Position numbers and translations under genes: made by a program
Assembly (NCBI GenBank): GCA_046726955.1
Contig: JBKPBQ010000280.1
Span: 1-9,143 of the forward strand
DNA length: 9,143 bases
Direction of reading: 5' to 3'
Origin: CAVPGH01 sp046726955
Lineage (GTDB): Bacteria > Acidobacteriota > Vicinamibacteria > Fen-336
Notes under the pieces: generated by a model
Seen by the model: only the letters and a program-made list of their open reading frames with translations
What the model was told of the DNA's origin: nothing
Database searches by the model: none
Shown here: positions 6,363-9,143 of the stretch, one piece after another
Layout of the letters: every line of letters begins with the position of its first letter
Position numbering within the stretch: the stretch's first letter is position 1

Positions 6363-8747
6363 CTATCGCTTCCCCGGCGCACCCCGCAGGCGCTGCAGGA
6401 GCTCGAGCACACGCGGCTCGCTCGGGCTGCGCGTCCGCGCCTCCTCCGCCCATCGAAGGGCGTCGCCCCGCCTGCCGAGGCCGGCGAGGGTTTCCGCGAG
6501 CAAGTACGGCCCGGCCATCTCGTCGGCCTTGGCCCCGGCCGCGCGCTCGAACGCCTGGAGCGCCTCCGTCGTCCGTCCCGCCCGCCGCTCCAGCAGCCCC
6601 AGGTTGACCCAGGCCTTGAAGGCCTCCGGATGGGCGGCGATCTCCGCGCGGTACTCGCGCGCGGCGTCCTGCAGGTGGCCGCGCTCCTCCTCGATCACCC
6701 CCAGGTTGAAGTGCAGGCCCGCATGCTCTTCGCCGAGGGTCACCGCCTGGCGGAGCGCCTCTTCCGCGACGTCGAGCCGCTTGAGCTGCAGCGCGACGTT
6801 GCCGCGGTTGACCTGGACGAGCGGGAAGCGCGGAGCCGCGGCGGCCGCGCGCTGGTAGAGGTCGAAGGCCGTCTCGAGCTCGCCGCGCGCGAAGAGGATC
6901 TCCGCGAGGTTCACGAGGGCCTTGAGGTTGTCGCGGTCCAGCGCGAGGGCGCGCTCGAACCCCGACGCCGCTTCGGCGGTGCGGCCGGCCGCCTGGTACG
7001 CGAACGCGAGGTCGAGCACGGCGGTCGACGAGTCGGGATCGAGCTCGACCGCGCGTCGGCCCGCGGCGATCGCGCCGTCCGCGTCCTTCTGGCGGAAGAA
7101 GACCGAGGCGAGCGCGAGCTGAACGCCGGGGTTGTCCGGGTCCTTGCGCGAGAGCTCGACGAGGCGGTCGCGCGCCTCTTCGAGCCGGCCCGCATCGCGG
7201 AGCCCCTGCGCCCGAAGGAGCTCTTGCAGAAGCGGAAGGCGGTCCTTGGGATCCGGAAGCGGTCCCGCTCGCCGCGGCGCCTTGGCCGCGCTCGCGTCCT
7301 TTCCGCCGACGTACCCGAGCGCGCGCAGGCGCTCGAGCGCCTCGGGATCGATCGCGGCCGGCGCGGGCTCGCGGCCGGCCGCCGACAGCACGTTCATCTT
7401 CTCCAGCTCCGCGCGGAGCGTGGCCGCGATCCGCGGGTAGCGGCTGGAGACGTCCACGCGCTCGGCCGGGTCCGCCTCGCGGTCGTAGAGCTCCGGCCGT
7501 GGCGCGCGGACGAGCTTCCAGCGAGCCGTCTGCAGGACCACGAGCTCGCTCCAACCGTAGTGGAACTTCGGGTAGAAGGTCTCGGCGTAGGACACCGGCC
7601 CTTCGAGCGCGTCGCCGGCCTCCGGGCTGGGCCGGGCGCTCGCGGTCGTGCTCGCGGGAGCCGCACCTTCCGCCGCCTCGCGGACGACCAATGGCAGGAG
7701 GCTCGAGCCGTCGAGCCCGTCCGGCACGTCGAGGCCGACGAGATCGAGGACGGTCGGCGTGACGTCGACGAGGCGCGCCAGCCCCCGCACGCGCAGACCG
7801 GCGAGCGCTCGCCCCACCGCAGTCGTCTCGCTTCCGGGCGGGACCGACAGGATCATCGGCACGTCGAGCGTCGCGCCGTAGAGAAAGACGCCGTGGGTGG
7901 ACTCGCCGTGCTCGCCGAGCGACTCGCCGTGATCGGAGACGTAGAAGACGACGGTGTTGCGCCTCTGGCCCGAGCCGTCGAGCGCCGCGAGGAGGCGTCC
8001 CACCTGGGCGTCGGCGTAGACGACCTCGCCGGCGTAGGCGGACGGTGCCTTGGCGCGATACTCCGCCGGCGGCGTGTACGGCTCGTGCGGATCGTACAAG
8101 TGGACCCACAGGTAGAACGGATGGCCACGACGCCGTGCTCCGAGCCAGGCGAGCGCTGCGTCCACGACGCGGCCGCCCGGCCGCTCGACATCGGCGAGGT
8201 TGCGGCTCTCGAGGCCCGCGTAGTCGAACGCGTCGTCGTAGGTCTGATGGCCCTGGGCGAGGCCCCACCGCGAGGCGAGCACGTAGGAGCCGACGAAGGC
8301 CGCGGTCTCGTAGCCGCGCGCGAGCAGCCGCTCGGCCAGCGTCGTGGCGGAGGGAGGCAGCACGAAGCCGCCGTTGTCCCGGACGCTGTGGCGGGGCGGG
8401 TAGAGGCCCGTGAAGATCGACGAGTGCGACGGGAGGGTCACCGGGATGTGCGAGACGGCGTGCTCGAACACGACGCCCTCGCGGGCCAGGCGCGACGCCG
8501 CCGGGGTCTCGAACGGGGCGCCATAGGGAGCGAGGTGATCGCGCCGCAGCGTGTCGATCGACACGACGAGCACATTCGCTCCGGGGAATCGCGGTCCCGT
8601 GACGGGCGCGTTCTTCGGTGTCGTGACTCCGCCGGGGAGCGGGAGCGCTTTCTCGGGGGCGGATGACGATCCCCCTTGGCACGCCAGGGCCACGGCGGCT
8701 TCCAGGGCGAGCGCGGCCGTCGCCGGACGTGTCCAGGAGGCCGGCAT
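6363..8747 (-). CDS. Sulfatase-fold (alkaline phosphatase superfamily) putative lipoprotein fused to TPR repeats
   Basis: This 794-residue, two-part exported protein starts with a hydrophobic segment ending in VALAC (Cys23), a plausible though imperfect lipobox. Residues about 57-425 form an alkaline-phosphatase/sulfatase-type domain. The first metal-binding segment is VVSIDTLRRD with D65. The nucleophile motif is VTLPSHSSIFTG with Thr104. YDPHEPY (H221), VSDHGE (D272, H273) and STHGVFLYGAT (H285) follow. The nucleophile is Thr, not the Cys or Ser that is converted to formylglycine in true sulfatases, so sulfate-ester hydrolysis is unlikely. Thr at this site is used by phosphoglycerol and phosphoethanolamine transferases and many sulfatase-like hydrolases of unknown substrate. 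Residues about 500-790 hold roughly eight TPR units, for example STAVLDLAFAYQAAGRTAEA. The start is 2 nt after the stop of the deiminase-like gene and its stop is 1 nt before the TPR gene. The fold is certain, the substrate unknown. Confidence 0.9.
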   Translation of the reverse strand: MPASWTRPATAALALEAAVALACQGGSSSAPEKALPLPGGVTTPKNAPVTGPRFPGANVLVVSIDTLRRDHLAPYGAPFETPAASRLAREGVVFEHAVSHIPVTLPSHSSIFTGLYPPRHSVRDNGGFVLPPSATTLAERLLARGYETAAFVGSYVLASRWGLAQGHQTYDDAFDYAGLESRNLADVERPGGRVVDAALAWLGARRRGHPFYLWVHLYDPHEPYTPPAEYRAKAPSAYAGEVVYADAQVGRLLAALDGSGQRRNTVVFYVSDHGESLGEHGESTHGVFLYGATLDVPMILSVPPGSETTAVGRALAGLRVRGLARLVDVTPTVLDLVGLDVPDGLDGSSLLPLVVREAAEGAAPASTTASARPSPEAGDALEGPVSYAETFYPKFHYGWSELVVLQTARWKLVRAPRPELYDREADPAERVDVSSRYPRIAATLRAELEKMNVLSAAGREPAPAAIDPEALERLRALGYVGGKDASAAKAPRRAGPLPDPKDRLPLLQELLRAQGLRDAGRLEEARDRLVELSRKDPDNPGVQLALASVFFRQKDADGAIAAGRRAVELDPDSSTAVLDLAFAYQAAGRTAEAASGFERALALDRDNLKALVNLAEILFARGELETAFDLYQRAAAAAPRFPLVQVNRGNVALQLKRLDVAEEALRQAVTLGEEHAGLHFNLGVIEEERGHLQDAAREYRAEIAAHPEAFKAWVNLGLLERRAGRTTEALQAFERAAGAKADEMAGPYLLAETLAGLGRRGDALRWAEEARTRSPSEPRVLELLQRLRGAPGKR

Positions 8748-8749
8748 GA

Positions 8750-9143
8750 CTACCGGACGAGACCCGCCAGGCAGTGAAGGCCCCCGTTGCGAACGAGCGC
8801 GCGTTGGGCGTCGATGGGAACGGCGGTGTATCGCGGCGGGAGTCGCGCCTGGAGATCACGAAAGACCTGGTCCTCCGCCGAGCCCAGGCCGAAGCGCGGA
8901 ACGAAGATCTGGTCGTCCACGACGAGGCCGTTGACGTAGCTGATACCCGGCCAGTCGCGCTTCGAGCGGAGGTCCACCCGGTAGGCGGGAACGGTGACCA
9001 CCCGGAAGCCGATCCGTTCGAGCTCGGAGATCTTGTCCCGGGCCCGCTGGAGATAGTCGTCCGGTACGGGCTCGGCCTGGCTCTCGACGAGGTCGAGGTG
9101 CGCGGCGATCGTGGCCTGCTCGTCGCGGGAGCGCTGGACGGCG
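8750..9143 (-). CDS. Agmatine deiminase/PAD-family protein, C-terminal part (cut by window edge)
   Basis: The frame is open from the right edge to a TAG at 8752-8750, giving at least 130 residues; the N-terminal part lies outside the window. The visible part matches the end of peptidyl-arginine-deiminase-type agmatine deiminases: SYVNGLVVDDQIFVPRFG, then an AEDQVFRDLQARLPPRYTAVPIDAQ helix-strand unit in two steps, and the C-terminal active-site motif NGGLHCLAG, whose Cys is the expected nucleophile. The chain ends a few residues after that Cys, as in known members (GGGIHCIT and end). These enzymes convert agmatine to N-carbamoylputrescine or modify other guanidino groups. The other catalytic residues (Glu, His, Asp) would be off-window, so substrate and activity cannot be confirmed. 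It lies 2 nt upstream of the sulfatase-like gene and is probably co-transcribed, although a functional link is not obvious. No usable internal start is implied. Confidence 0.8.
   Translation of the reverse strand, partial: AVQRSRDEQATIAAHLDLVESQAEPVPDDYLQRARDKISELERIGFRVVTVPAYRVDLRSKRDWPGISYVNGLVVDDQIFVPRFGLGSAEDQVFRDLQARLPPRYTAVPIDAQRALVRNGGLHCLAGLVR

Noticed and set aside
6362..6412. N-terminal extension of the TPR protein to position 6412 (starting MCSSSCSACG)
   Set aside because: It would overlap the end of the sulfatase-like gene and place extra residues before a clear signal peptide; 6361 fits better.
6261..8666. Plus-strand open frame (801 codons) opposite the sulfatase-like and TPR genes
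   Set aside because: Low-complexity Arg/Ala/Glu/Val composition and no motifs, while the minus-strand frame has clear catalytic motifs and TPRs. It is a GC-driven shadow.
6358..8859. Alternative minus-strand frame (833 codons) over the sulfatase-like gene
   Set aside because: Arg/Pro-rich out-of-frame translation of the same DNA, without conserved motifs.

Overview
This window is very GC-rich, densely coded bacterial DNA. Its gene content fits a soil or sediment Acidobacteriota-like organism or a similar high-GC uncultured lineage. That placement rests on the mix of CRTAC1 (FG-GAP plus ASPIC/UnbV) proteins, sulfatase-TPR fusions and a BlaI/M56 regulator pair, not on any marker gene, so it is tentative. 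No rRNA, tRNA, CRISPR array, transposase or phage gene was found.

Layout. (1) Positions 1-571, minus strand: a GbsR/MarR-type repressor. Its stop codon overlaps the ATG of a further gene that runs off the left edge. (2) Positions 572-743: a divergent promoter region. A consensus-like minus-strand promoter has a 26-bp inverted repeat over its -10 and start region. A weaker plus-strand promoter has a small dyad in its spacer. (3) Positions 744-3220, plus strand: a two-gene operon of a BlaI/MecI-type repressor and a BlaR1-like M56 membrane metallopeptidase, overlapping by one base (TGATG). The peptidase has no penicillin-binding sensor domain. Outside the membrane it carries a small beta-rich segment, ten copies of a seven-residue Ile-Gly-x-Leu-Gln-Gly-Glu repeat and a charged coiled coil. 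(4) Positions 3221-3302: a convergent gap with a strong hairpin that could serve as a shared terminator. (5) Positions 3303-9143, minus strand, transcribed right to left: a very tight four-gene run. In order it holds the C-terminal part of an agmatine deiminase/PAD-family enzyme (cut by the right edge), a sulfatase-fold putative lipoprotein fused to TPRs, a secreted TPR protein, and a secreted CRTAC1-type beta-propeller with an ASPIC/UnbV domain. Junctions are 2 nt, 1 nt and a 4-nt ATGA overlap, so co-transcription and translational coupling are likely. The promoter lies beyond the right edge.

How the genes may work together. The plus-strand pair looks like a sensor-protease/repressor switch of the BlaR1-BlaI kind: an extracytoplasmic signal triggers proteolysis and relieves repression. 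Here the signal is unlikely to be a beta-lactam. The minus-strand run looks like an envelope module of three exported proteins: an alkaline-phosphatase-superfamily enzyme, a TPR scaffold and a calcium-binding-type propeller. Its substrate cannot be read from the sequence. The sulfatase-like enzyme has Thr where true sulfatases have the Cys or Ser that becomes formylglycine, so it is probably a hydrolase or transferase acting on something other than a sulfate ester.
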